Origin: Chryseosolibacter sp039917935
GTDB taxonomy: Bacteria; Bacteroidota; Bacteroidia; Cytophagales; Cyclobacteriaceae
Assembly (NCBI GenBank): GCA_039917935.1
Contig: JBDSIM010000117.1
Location: 1-15,943, forward strand
Direction of reading: 5' to 3'
Length of the DNA: 15,943 bases
Shown here: positions 1 through 7,906 of the stretch, piece after piece
How the letters are laid out: each line of letters starts with the position of its first letter
Position numbering within the stretch: position 1 is the first letter of the stretch
Translations under genes and position numbers: made by a program
The notes under the pieces: generated by a model
Seen by the model: the letters and a program-made list of their open reading frames with translations, nothing else
What the model was told of the DNA's origin: nothing
Databases searched by the model: none

Positions 1-753
1 GTCGCAAGCCTTGAAACACTGTTGTGTGTAGAGGCCACCGACAAACTTGATCCCTATAAACGAAACACGCCCACTAACCGGGAGCTAAAAGCGCAGGGTG
101 TAGGTAACATGATTTCCGGATTGCTCGGCGGCCTGCCAATTACCCAGGTAATTGTGCGCAGCTCGGCCAATATCAACGCTGGAGGAAAAACTAAGTTGTC
201 ATCGATGACACATGGAGGTATTTTGCTATTGTCTGCGTTGTTTATTCCGACCATCCTCAACCTGATACCGCTGGCAAGTCTGGCTGCCATTCTCTTGATG
301 GTAGGTTACAAACTCTCGAAACTTTCCCTCTACCGGCATATGTTCAGGCTCGGTTATGATCAGTTTATCCCCTTCATCGCAACGGTGATTGCCATACTTG
401 GTACTGACCTTTTGAAAGGAATTGCGATCGGAATGGGATTTGCCATCTTCTACATATTAAGGAAGAATTATAAACATTCTTATCACTATAATAAACATAA
501 AGACCAAAAAGGCGAAACGATCACATTGCGTTTATCTGAAGAGGTAACGTTTTTAAATAAGGCCAGTATCCAATCGAAACTCGATGAGGTTCCGGATGAT
601 TCAACGATTATTATCGACGGCTCTCATTCCATCCATATTGACCACGATGTCCTTGAAATCATTCACGACTTCAGATCTCACTCCGCACCGACTAAAAATA
701 TTAAGGTGCAAACCATTGGCATACGGGATATAATTTTGAGCAGCACGCATTAA
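1..753 (+). CDS. SulP family inorganic anion transporter, C-terminal part (5' end outside window)
   Basis: The frame is open from the first base and ends in TAA at 751-753, so about 250 C-terminal residues are present. The opening residues (VASLETLLCVEATDKLDP) and the following GLLGGLPITQVIVRSSANIN stretch are typical of the SulP transport core. Several hydrophobic segments follow, roughly residues 70-150 of the visible part. From about residue 170 comes a short cytoplasmic STAS-like domain with EEVTFLNKASI and IIDGSHSIHIDHDVLEII. SulP proteins are inner-membrane transporters of sulfate, bicarbonate or related anions; the substrate cannot be told here. Many Bacteroidota SulP genes lie next to a carbonic anhydrase, but that side is outside the window. 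An internal ATG-like start near base 22 would be false, because homology continues to the window edge. Confidence 0.93.
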   Translation, partial: VASLETLLCVEATDKLDPYKRNTPTNRELKAQGVGNMISGLLGGLPITQVIVRSSANINAGGKTKLSSMTHGGILLLSALFIPTILNLIPLASLAAILLMVGYKLSKLSLYRHMFRLGYDQFIPFIATVIAILGTDLLKGIAIGMGFAIFYILRKNYKHSYHYNKHKDQKGETITLRLSEEVTFLNKASIQSKLDEVPDDSTIIIDGSHSIHIDHDVLEIIHDFRSHSAPTKNIKVQTIGIRDIILSSTH

Positions 754-809
754 TCTGTCTTCAGTCCACGGTTCTCAGTCGAGCAGGCTGGGACTGTGGA
801 CATATTTTT

Positions 810-817
810 TATCTTTG
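810..817 (+). promoter_or_regulatory. Bacteroidota -7 box (TATCTTTG) for tyrS
   Basis: TATCTTTG matches the Bacteroidota consensus TAnnTTTG exactly and lies 19 nt before the tyrS ATG, giving a very short 5' leader. No clean TTTG -33 element sits at the usual 19-21 nt distance. Just upstream, 764-769 (GTCCAC) can pair with 796-801 (GTGGAC) and is followed by a T-rich stretch, a possible weak terminator for the transporter gene that abuts this promoter. Confidence 0.6.
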
Positions 818-836
818 CCGCACGATTTATTAACAG

Positions 837-2120
837 ATGAAGAATTTTGTAGAAGAACTTCGCTGGCGCGGTATGCTTCATGATATCATGCCAGGTACAG
901 AAACGCAATTGCTCAAAGAACCCACCGCGGGGTATATTGGCTTTGATCCAACGGCTGACTCTTTGCATATCGGCCACCTTACCCAGATTATGACCCTCCT
1001 GAATTTCCAGGTAGCTGGTCACAAACCCTACGCATTGGTTGGGGGCGCCACTGGCATGGTGGGTGATCCTTCGGGTAAGTCCGCTGAAAGAAATCTTCTC
1101 TCTGAGGAAATCCTCCGACACAATGAATCCTGTGTCAAGCAACAACTGGAAAAGTTTCTGGATTTTTCAGGTGCAAATGCCGCCGAAATGGTCAATAATT
1201 ATGACTGGTTTAAAGACTTTAAGTTCCTGGATTTTATTCGGGATGTAGGCAAGCATATTACGGTCAATTATATGATGTCAAAGGATTCTGTGCAAAAACG
1301 GCTGGAAAGCGGGCTGTCGTTTACAGAATTTACCTATCAGTTGGTGCAGGGATATGATTTCTATTGGTTAAATAAACACAAAGATTGCAAGGTGCAGATG
1401 GGGGGCTCTGATCAGTGGGGAAACATTGTTACCGGAACCGAATTGATCCGGAGAAAAACGGATCGCGAAGCTTATGCTATTACCACTAACCTGATTACGA
1501 AAGCGGATGGAACCAAGTTCGGAAAAACCGAGGGAGGCAATATCTGGCTTGACCCGAAAAAAACTTCGCCCTACAAATTCTATCAGTACTGGCTGAATGT
1601 TTCCGACGCGGACGCCAATAGCTTCATCAAAATATTTACGCAATTCCCGAAACCAGAAATTGACGCTTTAATCGGAGAACACCAACAAGCTGCTCACCTG
1701 AGAAAACTTCAACTCGTGCTCGCTAAAGATATTACAATCAGGGTGCATTCGACCACCGAATTTGAAAAAGCTGTAAAAGCCAGCAACATACTATTCGGCA
1801 ATTCTACTAAGGAAGAATTACAGAGTCTGGATGAAGAAACCCTGCTTGCAGTATTTGAGGGTGTTCCACAGGTGTCGATTTCAGAAAAAGATCTGATTGA
1901 TTGTGCTACGATAACCGACCTTTTATCTGTCGTCACGAAGTCAGCGATCTTTCCTTCCAAGGGCGAAGCGCGAAAAATGCTGCAGGCTGGTGGCGTAAGT
2001 ATTAATAAGCAGAAGGTAGAGGATGCGAATGTGCCATCCGATTTTGCGCTGTTACAAAAAAGATATTTGCTAGCACAAAAGGGAAAAAAGAATTATTATC
2101 TGATTGTTGTCAATTCCTGA
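837..2120 (+). CDS. tyrS: Tyrosyl-tRNA synthetase
   Basis: Class I aminoacyl-tRNA synthetase of 427 aa, the usual bacterial TyrS length. It activates tyrosine with ATP and charges tRNA-Tyr in the cytoplasm. Visible motifs are GYIGFDPTADSLHIGH with the HIGH signature at residues 44-47, the tyrosine-pocket segment YQLVQGYDF at 167-175, GGSDQWGN at about 189-196, and KFGKT (the KMSKS counterpart) at 227-231. The last 65 residues (GEARKMLQAGGVSINKQKV and onward) form the S4 RNA-binding domain that contacts the tRNA. The ATG at 837 begins exactly where the family begins and sits 19 nt after a TAnnTTTG box. The gene appears monocistronic and is closed by the hairpin at 2253-2289. Confidence 0.98.
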   Translation: MKNFVEELRWRGMLHDIMPGTETQLLKEPTAGYIGFDPTADSLHIGHLTQIMTLLNFQVAGHKPYALVGGATGMVGDPSGKSAERNLLSEEILRHNESCVKQQLEKFLDFSGANAAEMVNNYDWFKDFKFLDFIRDVGKHITVNYMMSKDSVQKRLESGLSFTEFTYQLVQGYDFYWLNKHKDCKVQMGGSDQWGNIVTGTELIRRKTDREAYAITTNLITKADGTKFGKTEGGNIWLDPKKTSPYKFYQYWLNVSDADANSFIKIFTQFPKPEIDALIGEHQQAAHLRKLQLVLAKDITIRVHSTTEFEKAVKASNILFGNSTKEELQSLDEETLLAVFEGVPQVSISEKDLIDCATITDLLSVVTKSAIFPSKGEARKMLQAGGVSINKQKVEDANVPSDFALLQKRYLLAQKGKKNYYLIVVNS

Positions 2121-2252
2121 AGCGCACGCTTTTTGAGGTGTTGAAACTGGCTCCGCATCCGCAGCGTCCACGAGGCGTGAGACACCTGTGGGGACACACA
2201 CAGTACCGTGAGACACAGCACATCCTGACACCGGGCCGGACTCGGGGATCCT
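2121..2252. repeat. GC-rich spacer with direct repeat CGTGAGACAC flanking a small hairpin; possible dispersed element
   Basis: This 132-bp non-coding stretch is about 61% G+C by hand count, clearly richer than its surroundings. It holds two exact copies of CGTGAGACAC at 2176-2185 and 2207-2216, spaced 31 nt apart. Between them CTGTG (2186-2190) can pair with CACAG (2199-2203). No credible open frame is present. The composition and internal repeats suggest a mobile or dispersed intergenic repeat, or a structured RNA, inserted between the tyrS stop and its terminator. No second copy occurs in this window, so dispersal is only inferred. Confidence 0.4.
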
Positions 2253-2289
2253 AAAAAAAAGGCCCTTCGTATGGAAGGGCCTTTTTTTT
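2253..2289. terminator. Strong bidirectional rho-independent terminator between convergent genes
   Basis: A perfect stem GGCCCTTC (2261-2268) / GAAGGGCC (2274-2281) with a 5-nt loop is preceded by eight A and followed by eight T, so the duplex can extend to 16 bp. It gives a U-tract on both strands. It lies between tyrS (+) and the beta-barrel gene ending at 2305 (minus) and can stop transcription from both sides. Confidence 0.93.
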
Positions 2290-2304
2290 ATAAGAAAGAA
2301 TCAT

Positions 2305-2871
2305 CTACCCGCCGAATAACCGGAGAGTAGCTGAGATCTGAAATGCAGTATTGGTCACTTTGGCATTCGAAACATCATCCGCATATATATTTGCCAGGCC
2401 AAAAACATACCGTGCAGACACGCCTAATCCCAGGGGAAGATCCACTCCTATTCCAACGCCAAGTCCAAGGTCAATATCCTTATAATCATTTCTCACATCA
2501 ACACCATCGAACTTCGCGCTCATCAAGAAGCCAAACTGAGGTCCGAAATGGAAATTAAAAATCGGAGCGGGACTAAATTTGAGCATCACAGGGATGCTCA
2601 GGTAATCCGTTTTAAAATCGGTATTTGAAAGTTTTGCACCAACACTATTATAAAGCAATTCAGGTTGTATGCTGAATTTATCACCAAAGCCAATATTGAG
2701 ATATCCCCCTGCGTGAAAACCGGTCCTTGCGTCCGATGCCGCAGTAAATATATCTCCTTCGTACCGTTGATTCGCCAGATTCACGCCAGCTTTCAATCCA
2801 CCGCTAACTTGCGCGAAAACACCCAGGACCGAGAAGGTAACCATGGAAATCGTAAGGATCAGTTTTTTCAT
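2305..2871 (-). CDS. PorT-family outer-membrane beta-barrel protein
   Basis: A 188-aa protein with a signal peptide (MKKLILTISMVTFSVLGVFA, cleavage probably before Q21) and then alternating amphipathic strands with many glycines and aromatics: SGGLKAGVNLANQ, GFHAGGYLNIGFGDKFSIQPELLY, YLSIPVMLKFSPAP, FHFGPQFGFLMSAK and GVSARYVFGLANIY. This is the OMP_b-brl_2 / PorT-like pattern common in Bacteroidota, an eight-stranded barrel expected in the outer membrane. No specific function can be assigned. It is clearly paralogous to the next minus-strand gene upstream (shared KAGxNxAN, SIPVMLK/NIPIILK and GPQFGF). The 106-nt gap to that gene allows its own promoter, but no exact TAnnTTTG box was found. 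Transcription ends at the hairpin 2253-2289. Confidence 0.85.
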   Translation of the reverse strand: MKKLILTISMVTFSVLGVFAQVSGGLKAGVNLANQRYEGDIFTAASDARTGFHAGGYLNIGFGDKFSIQPELLYNSVGAKLSNTDFKTDYLSIPVMLKFSPAPIFNFHFGPQFGFLMSAKFDGVDVRNDYKDIDLGLGVGIGVDLPLGLGVSARYVFGLANIYADDVSNAKVTNTAFQISATLRLFGG

Positions 2872-2977
2872 GTTGTTGTGGGTTTATTTATCAATATACC
2901 TGTTTTTTTGATTGAATGCAAACTCATAAAACATATAACGGTATGGATATACGTTAAATTTCAAAAATGATCGCGGG

Positions 2978-3604
2978 CTACTTTCCCAGCTTAATTAACT
3001 TGTAACCTAATGAGAACTGAAACACCTGATTTTTTGCGTTTTCAGTTTGTTGAGACGGTGCCTCTTCATAGATATTGGAGAGCCCGAGGTTATACCTGGC
3101 ATCGATGGTCAAACCAAAAGGGAGATCCCAACCCAACCCAAGCGCTACGGTAAAGTCACTGCTTTTAATTTTGTCTTTCACATCGGTATAATTGTAACTC
3201 CCCGGATTTAATTGATCCTGTACGGGTGTTTTAGCGCTTGTAATAAATCCGAACTGAGGACCGGCCTGCAGATTAATTCCTGCAACGGTATACAACTTCA
3301 AAATGATCGGAATATTGACATAACTGAAATTCGACTCGAAAGTTTCATTATTGATCTCCAACTTCGAACCTTGCTGAGAAAAAATAACTTCCGGCTGAAC
3401 GCCGATTTTCGCTGCTTTAATCAATACAAAAGCGCCGCCATGAAAACCTGACCGGCTCTTATAATTCTGACCCGGAGTCGCCTCAGTGTTGATGTTCGCA
3501 AAGTTAGGGCCCGCTTTAATACCAATGGAAAACTGTGCCTGCGAGAAACCCTGTTGGGCAGCCGCAAGCAGAAGGCACATTATCAAAAGCTGTTTTGTTT
3601 TCAT
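2978..3604 (-). CDS. PorT-family outer-membrane beta-barrel protein
   Basis: A 208-aa protein with a signal peptide (MKTKQLLIMCLLLAAAQQGFSQ) followed by a predicted beta-barrel: FSIGIKAGPNFANIN, GFHGGAFVLIKAAKIGVQPEVIF, YVNIPIILKLYTVAGINLQAG, GPQFGFITSAKT, LGLGWDLPFGLTIDARYNLGLSNIYEEAP. It resembles the OMP_b-brl_2 / PorT-like family and is a diverged paralogue of the barrel gene immediately downstream (2305-2871). It begins only 26 nt after the stop of the barrel gene at 3631-4221, so those two are probably co-transcribed from the promoter at 4241-4248. Its exact role (transport, adhesion or structure) cannot be read from the sequence. Confidence 0.85.
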   Translation of the reverse strand: MKTKQLLIMCLLLAAAQQGFSQAQFSIGIKAGPNFANINTEATPGQNYKSRSGFHGGAFVLIKAAKIGVQPEVIFSQQGSKLEINNETFESNFSYVNIPIILKLYTVAGINLQAGPQFGFITSAKTPVQDQLNPGSYNYTDVKDKIKSSDFTVALGLGWDLPFGLTIDARYNLGLSNIYEEAPSQQTENAKNQVFQFSLGYKLIKLGK

Positions 3605-3630
3605 ATATAATTGTTAAGTGTAAATCATGT

Positions 3631-4221
3631 TTAGAAGTGATACCGCAAACCCAGCACTGGTGACCATGAACTTAAATCAAAATAAACCCTCGTAAATTTA
3701 TTGTTATCATTACTCGTGTCAGGGTTGCCGGAGCTAATGACCAATCCTGTTATTGACAACTCCAATGCCCAATGTTCATTGAAGAAATATGCTGCCCCCG
3801 GGGATAACCAGAACGCTATTGAATTACTTTTTGTTACCGCACCTATGGCAGGGACGGCTTTCCCAAATCTAAAACTCATCCCGGCTTCACCAAAGAAAGC
3901 AAAACTTTCATTAGAAGTAAATTTATAATAACGGGCGAATGGGCTTATTCCGAAGTCACTACTGGTTGATTTTCCAACACCTGTTCCATTTCTGGTACTG
4001 CTTAGGGCAAGACTCGTGCCGATTGCAAAATTGTCCTTTATAAAATAGCCGAAACCAGGAAAGAATGAAACCGTGTTACCATCATTGGTACTGGCACCGG
4101 AATAGGAATATGAATTGAAGCTAAAGGATCCTCCCACCATCATGTTGCCAGAGGAAGTTTGCGCTTTGAGGTAAGTGGGTACCACTGCGGATGCGATTAC
4201 TAAGATTAAAAATCTGTTCAT
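3631..4221 (-). CDS. Outer-membrane beta-barrel protein (OmpW/OMP_b-brl-like)
   Basis: A 196-aa protein with a signal peptide (MNRFLILVIASAVVPTYLKAQ) and then barrel-type sequence: MMVGGSFSFNSYSYSG, FFPGFGYFIKDNFAIGTSLALSS, ISPFARYYKF, FFGEAGMSFRFGKA, FWLSPGAAYFFNEHWALELSITGL. It ends in SPVLGLRYHF with a terminal aromatic, the usual signal for BAM-mediated outer-membrane insertion. It is more distant from the two downstream barrel genes than they are from each other; the FGYFIKDNFAIG pattern is that of the general outer-membrane beta-barrel domain. It is the first gene of a probable two-gene unit, 20 nt after an exact -7 box and 26 nt before the next barrel gene. Confidence 0.82.
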   Translation of the reverse strand: MNRFLILVIASAVVPTYLKAQTSSGNMMVGGSFSFNSYSYSGASTNDGNTVSFFPGFGYFIKDNFAIGTSLALSSTRNGTGVGKSTSSDFGISPFARYYKFTSNESFAFFGEAGMSFRFGKAVPAIGAVTKSNSIAFWLSPGAAYFFNEHWALELSITGLVISSGNPDTSNDNNKFTRVYFDLSSWSPVLGLRYHF

Positions 4222-4240
4222 TTATGCGGAGTTTGGTTTT

Positions 4241-4248
4241 CAAAGCTA
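4241..4248 (-). promoter_or_regulatory. Bacteroidota -7 box (TAGCTTTG) for the beta-barrel pair
   Basis: On the minus strand TAGCTTTG matches TAnnTTTG exactly, 20 nt before the ATG at 4221. A T-rich stretch about 20 nt further upstream could serve as a degenerate -33 element. It lies in the 60-bp gap after hutU, so the barrel genes can be transcribed independently of the hutU operon. Confidence 0.55.
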
Positions 4249-4281
4249 TGGAATGACCGTCGTTTCGGAAAAAATTAACGG

Positions 4282-6297
4282 TCAAGGTATAGCCTTTGTC
4301 AACAAGTCGTCATTTACCTCGTTAGGCAAAGTGATACGCAATGCATTTGAAAGGTTCATTTCACGTTCAACGGAAAAAACAGCATTCTTATTGCGGGCCC
4401 AGGCCCTTCTGGCCAAACCATTGTAAACATCAAAATGCAGCATGCTAGTAATATTTTCATCACACTGGCTTGTACCATCCAATACCATACCAAATCCTCC
4501 ATTGATCGCCTCCCCCCACCCGACGCCTCCTCCATTATGGATGGAAACCCAGGTGGCACCGCGAAATGAGTCGCCAATGACATTGTGGATAGCCATATCC
4601 GCAGTAAACTGCGATCCATCATAAACATTGGATGTTTCACGGTAAGGACTATCTGTGCCGGATACGTCATGATGGTCGCGGCCCAAGATGACGGGCCCGA
4701 TCATTTTTTTACGGATGGCATCATTAAAGGCCCTGGCGATTTTCATTCTTCCTTCAGCATCCGCATATAAGATACGCGCCTGAGACCCCACCACGAGTCC
4801 ATTATTGCGCGCTTCTTTTATCCATTGGAGGTTATCCCGTACCTGGGCATAAATTTCCGGCGGGACATTTTTAATAATCTCTTCCAGCACCGCTTCAGCC
4901 ATGCGATCGGTGCGTTCAAGATCATCCGGTTTTCCCGAGGCGCATACCCAGCGAAAGGGCCCGAATCCAAAATCAAAATACAAAGGGCCCATGATCGCCT
5001 GGACGTAGGATGGGTATTTGAACTGGATTCCATCCGCTGCCATAACATCGGCCCCTGCCCGGGAAGCCTCCAGCAAAAAAGCATTTCCATAATCAAAAAA
5101 ATAAGTGCCTCTCATCGCGTGGTTATTGATGGAGAAGGCTTGTCTTCGCAAGGAAGCCTGAACATGTTTCCGGAATAATTCCGGTTGGCCCGCCATCATT
5201 TGGCGGGATTCCTCGATTGTAAGGCCCACCGGGAAGTATCCCCCAGCCAATGGGTTGTGAAGGGAGGTCTGATCTGAACCCATGTCTACATAGATCCCGC
5301 GGGCATCAAACGTTTCCCACACATCAACAATATTTCCATGATAGGCGATGGAAACTTTTTCCCCTCCCGCTTTTGCGGACTCGACCCGGTCAGCCAGAAC
5401 ATCCGCGTCGGATATGATCTCATCGACCCAACCCTGGTCAAGGCGCTTGCGAATGGCTTTTTCATTTACCTCGGCAACAACGGACAGGACACCCGCTATC
5501 TTTGCTGCTTTTGGCTGAGCGCCACTCATTCCCCCCAGTCCGGAAGAGACAAATAACTTTCCTTCAAGCGCTTCCCCTCCTTTTGAAATTTTTCGGCCTG
5601 CATTGAGAAGAGTAATGGTCGTTCCGTGCACAATACCCTGCGGGCCAATATACATGTAAGATCCGGCCGTCATTTGTCCGTACTGTGTTACACCGAGGGC
5701 ATTGTAGCGTTCCCAATCATCGTGGGTTGAGTGATTGGGTATCATCATGCCATTGGTAACCACCAGTCGTGGCGCCCTTCCCGAGCCCGGGAAAAGGCCC
5801 ATAGGATGTCCTGAATACATGTGCAGAGTTTGGTCATCGCGCATCGTAGCGAGGTACTGCATGGTCAGCAGATACTGAGCCCAGTTCTGAAATACAGCAC
5901 CATTGCCCCCATAGGTTATCAGTTCATGCGGATGCTGCGCCACGGCGGGATCAAGATTATTCTGGATCATCAGCATAATGGCGGCGGCCTGAAGGGATTG
6001 ATGAGGGTACTCCCCTACTGGTCTTGCATAGATTTCATAATCAGGCATGAACCGATACATATAAATCCTGCCATAGTGAAGAAGCTCTTCATAAAACTCC
6101 CGCGCCAGTATTTCGTGATGTCGCGGTTCAAAATACCGCAGCGCGTTCCGTACGGCAAGTTTTTTTTCTTCTTTACTGAGAATATCCTTTCTCCTGGGTG
6201 CATGGTTGAGGGTTGCATCAAACGATCTCGGCACCGGTAATTCAACAGGGATTCCCTGCAGTATCTGTTGCCTGAAAGTAAGATTCGAAACACTCAT
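4282..6297 (-). CDS. hutU: Urocanate hydratase (long form)
   Basis: Urocanase converts urocanate plus water to 4-imidazolone-5-propionate, the second step of histidine degradation, using tightly bound NAD+ as an electrophile. Family hallmarks are ITYGGNGAVFQNW (about 127-139), YSGHPMGLFPG (161-171), the NAD-binding segment GLGGMSGAQP (253-262), FGPFRWVCASG with the conserved active-site-region Cys452, GRDHHDVSGTDSPYRETS (539-556) and GGGVGWGEAINGGFGMVLDGT near the end. At 671 aa it is about 110 residues longer than the 557-aa Pseudomonas-type enzyme and close to animal urocanase, a size shared by Bacteroidota homologues. Its ATG overlaps the patatin stop by 4 nt (ATGA), which indicates translational coupling. 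No hutH, hutI or hutG/ftcD lies in the window. Confidence 0.97.
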   Translation of the reverse strand: MSVSNLTFRQQILQGIPVELPVPRSFDATLNHAPRRKDILSKEEKKLAVRNALRYFEPRHHEILAREFYEELLHYGRIYMYRFMPDYEIYARPVGEYPHQSLQAAAIMLMIQNNLDPAVAQHPHELITYGGNGAVFQNWAQYLLTMQYLATMRDDQTLHMYSGHPMGLFPGSGRAPRLVVTNGMMIPNHSTHDDWERYNALGVTQYGQMTAGSYMYIGPQGIVHGTTITLLNAGRKISKGGEALEGKLFVSSGLGGMSGAQPKAAKIAGVLSVVAEVNEKAIRKRLDQGWVDEIISDADVLADRVESAKAGGEKVSIAYHGNIVDVWETFDARGIYVDMGSDQTSLHNPLAGGYFPVGLTIEESRQMMAGQPELFRKHVQASLRRQAFSINNHAMRGTYFFDYGNAFLLEASRAGADVMAADGIQFKYPSYVQAIMGPLYFDFGFGPFRWVCASGKPDDLERTDRMAEAVLEEIIKNVPPEIYAQVRDNLQWIKEARNNGLVVGSQARILYADAEGRMKIARAFNDAIRKKMIGPVILGRDHHDVSGTDSPYRETSNVYDGSQFTADMAIHNVIGDSFRGATWVSIHNGGGVGWGEAINGGFGMVLDGTSQCDENITSMLHFDVYNGLARRAWARNKNAVFSVEREMNLSNALRITLPNEVNDDLLTKAIP

Positions 6298-7049
6298 AGG
6301 CGAAACTGATCGGCCGTAAAATTACGAATGGTATACTGATACCCTATCTCAAACATCTCATCGGCCTTGCTTAAGTCAAAGCCGCTGAATTTGCCGACGT
6401 CTGGCGGTTCTATCAGTACATTACACAACGTTTTACTGATCATGGTATTGCCGTGAATAGCCATCAATAAACTGCGTTCAATAACAGAGCGGAAATTTTT
6501 GATATCAAATTCCGAGGTAATAAAGTTGCAGTGTGATCCAATAATAAAATCGCATTGGTCATGAATGGCTTTAACAGGAAGGTTATCAAGGATACCGCCA
6601 TCAACATAGACGCCACCCAAATGTTGTATCGGTTTAAAAACCGCAGGCACACAACATGACGCCAGTATGGGAGGGATTAATTCGCCCTGGGAAAAATATT
6701 CGATTTTTCCTTTTTTAATATCCGTTGTTGCTAACCTCACAGGTATCTTCAGGCACTCGAAAGAATTTTCAGGAATATATTTCAGGATCAGATCGCGTAA
6801 CCCGTCAATGGACAACAAGCCAGTCCAGGTCCACGCAATTTTCAGAGACTTAAAAAAACTGGTAGCGTGGATGATTTCCAGAATTTCAACGGGCTTGTAA
6901 CCATAACTGTACAGACATCCCACCACCGAACCTGCGCTGGTTCCGGATATCATGTCAATCCTGACACCAAATTCCTCCAGGGCTTTTAACACGCCTAAAT
7001 GACACACTCCTCTGGCGCCACCTCCGGATAACACAAGACCTACTTTCAT
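6294..7049 (-). CDS. Patatin-like phospholipase
   Basis: A 251-aa patatin-like serine lipase. The oxyanion-hole motif GGGARG is at residues 9-14, the nucleophile elbow GTSAG at 36-40 with Ser38, and the Asp of the catalytic dyad in VYVDGG is Asp150. All key catalytic elements are present, so it should be active on acyl esters of phospholipids or related lipids. There is no signal peptide, which suggests a cytoplasmic or inner-membrane-face enzyme of the short RssA/YchK-like type. It starts 9 nt after the stop of the upstream hydrolase gene and overlaps hutU by 4 nt, so it is the middle gene of a tight three-gene operon. The true substrate is unknown. Confidence 0.93.
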   Translation of the reverse strand: MKVGLVLSGGGARGVCHLGVLKALEEFGVRIDMISGTSAGSVVGCLYSYGYKPVEILEIIHATSFFKSLKIAWTWTGLLSIDGLRDLILKYIPENSFECLKIPVRLATTDIKKGKIEYFSQGELIPPILASCCVPAVFKPIQHLGGVYVDGGILDNLPVKAIHDQCDFIIGSHCNFITSEFDIKNFRSVIERSLLMAIHGNTMISKTLCNVLIEPPDVGKFSGFDLSKADEMFEIGYQYTIRNFTADQFRL

Positions 7050-7058
7050 GATTATGGA

Positions 7059-7901
7059 TTAAATGTCCAACTCCGAAAGGGGAAAAACGCGGTCCAGCCG
7101 CACACCTTTCTCAGTTCGTTTGACCGTACAACATTCATTGACCGGATCGTGCTCAAAAAAAAGAACGTATTGATGATCAGCAGCCTCATTCAGAAATTTT
7201 TCCTTTTCTTCCATGGTGATGAGCGGACGCGTATCATATCCCATAACATACGGTAAGGGTATGTGCCCAATAGAGGGAAGGAGATCCGCGACATAACAGA
7301 TAATCCTGTTCCGGAATTTAATTCTGGGGATCATCATTTTATCGGTATGACCAGACACGTAAGTTATTTCAAAGGAAGAAAACGGCGATTTTTCACGAAT
7401 GTCAATGAGGGAAAGATGGCCACTTTCCTGCATCGGCAGTATATTTTCTGCCAGAAAACTGGCTTTCTCACGGCGATTTGGTTCAGTGGCCCATTTCCAG
7501 TGCTCGTGGTTCGACCAGTAGGTTGCGTTCTTAAAAGTGAGGGCAAGTTTATCCTGTTCATAAGAGACGCCTCCCCCACAATGATCAAAGTGAAGATGGG
7601 TAAGGAACATATCGGTAACGTCATTCACAGAAAATCCTTTCTTATGCAAAGACTTTTGGAGGTTGTCGTCACCATGTAAATAATAGTGGCTGAAAAATCT
7701 GGCATCCTGTTTATCCCCCAGCCCATTGTCGATGAGAATGAGTTTATTTCCCTCTTCAATCAACAGGCAACGCATAGCCCAGGGGCAAAGGTTGTTTCCA
7801 TCCGGGGGATTGGTCTTCTGCCAGATTGATTTGGGCACCACGCCAAACATGGCACCGCCATCGAGTTTAAAAAATCCAGTGTTGATAACGTGCAGGTTCA
7901 A
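7059..7901 (-). CDS. Metallo-beta-lactamase-fold hydrolase (lactonase/YtnP-like), TTG start
   Basis: A 280-aa MBL-fold enzyme with a full dinuclear metal-ligand set: HLHFDH (His102, His104, Asp106, His107), His185 in SGHTD, Asp206 in YVADLL and His251 in FFEHDP. The N-terminus (NTGFFKLDGGAMFGVVPKSIW) is typical of the YtnP/AHL-lactonase-like subgroup, but the substrate is not established. I place the start at the TTG 7899-7901. The KLDGGAMFGVV segment lies about 12 residues in, as in relatives. There is no in-frame ATG upstream, where an in-frame TAA occurs inside the heptad repeats, and the next Met is inside that segment. It is the first gene of the operon with patatin (9-nt gap) and hutU. 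No secretion signal is seen. Confidence 0.9.
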   Translation of the reverse strand: MNLHVINTGFFKLDGGAMFGVVPKSIWQKTNPPDGNNLCPWAMRCLLIEEGNKLILIDNGLGDKQDARFFSHYYLHGDDNLQKSLHKKGFSVNDVTDMFLTHLHFDHCGGGVSYEQDKLALTFKNATYWSNHEHWKWATEPNRREKASFLAENILPMQESGHLSLIDIREKSPFSSFEITYVSGHTDKMMIPRIKFRNRIICYVADLLPSIGHIPLPYVMGYDTRPLITMEEKEKFLNEAADHQYVLFFEHDPVNECCTVKRTEKGVRLDRVFPLSELDI

Positions 7902-7906
7902 AAAGC

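Noticed and set aside
764..810. Possible terminator for the SulP gene (GTCCAC/GTGGAC stem and T-rich tail)
   Set aside because: The stem is only 6 bp with a 26-nt loop and overlaps the tyrS promoter; too weak for a feature call.
4254..4284. TGACCGT / ACGGTCA inverted repeat at the end of hutU
   Set aside because: 17-nt loop and no U-tract after the stem; overlaps the hutU stop and does not look like a terminator.
4356..6293. Several long alternative frames on both strands inside hutU (for example 5821-6240 and 4356-4670)
   Set aside because: hutU is continuous and conserved through the region; these are shadow frames in a high-coding-density segment.
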